Shown here: piece by piece, positions 6,458 to 7,741 of the stretch
Layout of the letters: the number at the start of each line of letters is the position of its first letter
Position numbering within the stretch: the first letter of the stretch is position 1
From: Desulfococcus sp.
Lineage (GTDB): Bacteria; Desulfobacterota; Desulfobacteria; Desulfobacterales; Desulfosalsimonadaceae
Assembly (NCBI GenBank): GCA_024641805.1
Contig: JAHECJ010000089.1
Span: 1 to 7,741, forward strand
Length of the DNA: 7,741 nucleotides
Direction of reading: 5' to 3'
Notes under the pieces: generated by a model
Database searches by the model: none
What the model was told of the DNA's origin: nothing
What the model saw: the letters and a program-made list of their open reading frames with translations, nothing else
Translations under genes and position numbers: made by a program

Positions 6458-6861
6458 TGATTTAATTCCTTCCGTTAAATGAACAGAGATTTTAAAAATC
6501 AGCCAAAAACTGTGAATAAAATTTTAAAATTTATCGATATCATTTTGCTCTAAATGATTACAACAAATTTTTAGTATGATTTCGGTGCATGTGCCAAAAT
6601 TTATTGTGCCTCTAAACAATAATCAGTTCAACTGTATTGAAAATCTTTATTGCTGGGGCAATTATCCAAACTGGCGAAACTGAATAAATGAAACTCAAAA
6701 AGTCATCGCATTTGTTTATGAATTTTAATGGTTCAAACTGAAAATAGTTAACAGAAACAAAATTTATTATCGCAATAACTAAAGCAAGAAAGAAGAGTGA
6801 AAAGGAAACAGTTTCCTTGGAGAAGTGGTTTGCCAAAACTGATTTTATAATGTCGGACTAT
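6458..6861. other. AT-rich intergenic stretch with no convincing gene
   Basis: These 404 nt must contain the promoter of the prolyl isomerase gene, but I found no hexamer pair worth calling. The minus strand is open from 6836 to 6612 (74 codons from a TTG). It reads as a small protein with a hydrophobic N-terminal half (FSLFFLALVIAIINFV) and a second hydrophobic stretch (SVSPVWIIAPAIKIF). It has no ATG, no Shine-Dalgarno and markedly AT-rich codons, and I recognise no family. It may be a gene remnant or chance. A 17-nt palindrome lies inside it (6802-6818). Confidence 0.4.
6802..6818. repeat. Perfect 17-nt palindrome
   Basis: AAGGAAAC (6802-6809) and GTTTCCTT (6811-6818) are perfect inverted copies around a single central A. 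The size and symmetry fit a dimeric regulator site. It is, however, more than 340 nt upstream of the prolyl isomerase start and about 45 nt beyond the tRNA terminator, so no target is obvious. Confidence 0.35.
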
Positions 6862-6889
6862 AAAAAAACCGGTTAGTGGTTAACCGGTT
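6862..6889 (-). terminator. Rho-independent terminator after tRNA-Pro
   Basis: On the minus strand AACCGGTTA (6889-6881) and TAACCGGTT (6875-6867) form a perfect 9-bp stem with a 5-nt loop. Seven T run from 6868 to 6862, two of them in the stem. The hairpin begins 12 nt after the encoded CCA of the tRNA. The plus-strand reading has no U-tract. This is a textbook intrinsic terminator for the tRNA or purA-tRNA transcript. Confidence 0.88.
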
Positions 6890-6901
6890 GATTTATACAA
6901 T

Positions 6902-6978
6902 TGGTCGGGACGAGAGGATTTGAACCTCCGACCCCAGCGTCCCGAACGCTGTGCTCTACCAGACTGAGCCACGTCCCG
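6902..6978 (-). tRNA. tRNA-Pro with anticodon CGG
   Basis: A complete 77-nt cloverleaf is visible. The acceptor stem is CGGGACG (6978-6972) with CGTCCCG (6912-6906), followed by discriminator A and encoded CCA (6904-6902). The D stem is GCTC/GAGC. The anticodon stem CAGCG/CGCTG encloses the loop TTCGGGA with anticodon CGG at 6944-6942. The variable loop is GGGTC and the T arm is GGAGG-TTCAAAT-CCTCT. It closely resembles E. coli tRNA-Pro(CGG) (proK) in the anticodon loop and T arm. It reads CCG codons. It starts 39 nt after the purA stop codon on the same strand and is followed by a clear terminator. Confidence 0.97.
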
Positions 6979-6992
6979 ACTAATGGTAGCTT

Positions 6993-7021
6993 TATTTATT
7001 TTACAATTTTTGGAATGTCAA
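6993..7021 (-). promoter_or_regulatory. Possible promoter for tRNA-Pro, overlapping the purA stop codon
   Basis: A consensus TTGACA (7021-7016 on the minus strand) shares bases with the purA TGA. After 17 bp comes TAAATA (6998-6993), a poor -10. The predicted start near 6986 lies about 8 nt before the mature tRNA 5' end. If it does not work, the tRNA would depend on read-through from purA. Confidence 0.35.
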
Positions 7022-7741
7022 TCAAAAATATTATTTAAAATTATCGTTTCTTCCCTGCCCGGACCAACTGATATTATGTCGATTTTCGTTTCGGTTAATG
7101 CTTCAATCCGTTTAAGGTAATTTTTGGTATTTTGGGGCAAATCATCATAGGTGCGAATTTTTGAAATATTGGTTTTCCATCCCGGCAAAGTTTCATAGAC
7201 CGGCTTGCATTCTGATAACACTTCCAGATCAGCCGGGAAAGTACCAATTTGGGAGCCCTTATAGTCATAACTGGTGCAGATGTTGATCGTATCCAGGTCA
7301 TCGAGTACGTCAAGTTTGGTGATCACAAGGCCGGTTAAACTGTTCAGGCGGACAGCATTGTTCAAAATGACCGTATCCAGCCATCCACAGCGGCGTCTCC
7401 TGCCGGTGGTCGCACCGAATTCAGCACCGGTTGCCTGAATTTTATCTCCTATTTCATCAAACAATTCTGTGGGAAAAGGACCTTTACCGACGCGGGTCGT
7501 GTATGCCTTGACAATCCCGACAATGCCGTTGATCTGTTTTGGACCGACCCCGCCGCCGGAGCACGCATTGCCGGAAACCGTATTGGATGATGTCACAAAC
7601 GGGTACGTGCCATGGTCAATGTCAAGATGAGTCCCCTGCGCGCCTTCAAACAGTACCTGCTTGCCGGATTTAATTCCCTTGTGGAGATAAACGGAAATAT
7701 CAGTCACAAACTCAGCGAGCCGTTTTTGATAGATCTTGTAT
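7018..7741 (-). CDS. purA: Adenylosuccinate synthetase, C-terminal part
   Basis: PurA catalyses the GTP-dependent joining of aspartate to IMP, the first committed step to AMP, in the cytoplasm. The window holds the last 240 residues. The frame stays open to the right edge, with YKIYQKRLAEF ahead of the first internal GTG, so the gene is cut by the window and about 190 N-terminal residues, including the GTP-binding loop, should lie beyond. Visible hallmarks are FEGAQGT (coordinates 7650-7630), the PurA signature KAYTTRVGKGPFPTE (7509-7465), the IMP/GTP-contact arginine segment GRRRRCGWLD (7404-7375) and the guanine-recognition TKLDVLD (7320-7300). No key residue is missing in this part. The stop codon overlaps a TTGACA that may serve the downstream tRNA-Pro. 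No terminator lies between the two, so a purA-tRNA transcript ending at 6862 is likely. Confidence 0.97.
   Translation of the reverse strand, partial: YKIYQKRLAEFVTDISVYLHKGIKSGKQVLFEGAQGTHLDIDHGTYPFVTSSNTVSGNACSGGGVGPKQINGIVGIVKAYTTRVGKGPFPTELFDEIGDKIQATGAEFGATTGRRRRCGWLDTVILNNAVRLNSLTGLVITKLDVLDDLDTINICTSYDYKGSQIGTFPADLEVLSECKPVYETLPGWKTNISKIRTYDDLPQNTKNYLKRIEALTETKIDIISVGPGREETIILNNIFD

Noticed and set aside
6580..6606. Sigma-54 promoter, suggested by TGGCAC on the minus strand upstream of the prolyl isomerase gene
   Set aside because: The GC needed ten bases after the GG is absent at the -12 position, so the -24/-12 pattern fails.
6612..6836. 74-residue minus-strand frame as an annotated gene
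   Set aside because: It starts with TTG, has no Shine-Dalgarno, lies in strongly AT-rich sequence and matches no family I know. I describe it in the intergenic entry and do not call it a CDS.

Overview
The window reads as ordinary bacterial core-genome DNA, moderately AT-rich with AT-rich intergenic gaps, and typical Shine-Dalgarno sequences before most genes. My best guess is an anaerobic deltaproteobacterium (Desulfobacterota, probably Desulfobacterales). The main reason is the left-edge gene, whose N-terminus resembles the stand-alone GlmU-like beta-helix proteins I associate with that group. The other families are widespread, so the taxonomic call is inference only. I saw no transposase, phage gene, CRISPR array or toxin-antitoxin pair.

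Layout, left to right. (1) At 1-307 on the minus strand is the N-terminal part of a hexapeptide-repeat (GlmU-like) protein. (2) Divergent from it on the plus strand, behind a plausible sigma-70 promoter, are a DHH/DHHA1 phosphoesterase (485-1423) and glucose-6-phosphate isomerase (pgi, 1501-3123), 77 nt apart. (3) A FabH-type ketoacyl-ACP synthase III (minus, 3133-4143) converges on pgi with only 9 nt between stop codons. Its Rho-independent terminator lies inside the pgi coding sequence. (4) Divergent from fabH is a YrbG-like Ca2+/Na+ (CaCA) antiporter (plus, 4277-5209). The shared spacer holds two interlocked promoters built on an inverted repeat. (5) A hairpin-rich 204-nt gap separates the antiporter from a convergent, exported parvulin-type prolyl isomerase (minus, 5414-6457). 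(6) An AT-rich stretch of about 400 nt has no convincing gene. (7) A complete minus-strand tRNA-Pro(CGG) with its own terminator follows. It lies just downstream of the C-terminal part of adenylosuccinate synthetase (purA, 7018 to the right edge).

The genes are a housekeeping mixture: sugar phosphate metabolism, nucleotide or phosphoester turnover, fatty acid initiation, ion homeostasis, envelope protein folding, purine synthesis and decoding of proline CCG codons. They do not form one pathway. I found no new multi-gene system. The unusual points are regulatory: overlapping divergent promoters at fabH/antiporter, a terminator for one gene written into the reading frame of its convergent neighbour, and a structured intergenic region at 5210-5413.
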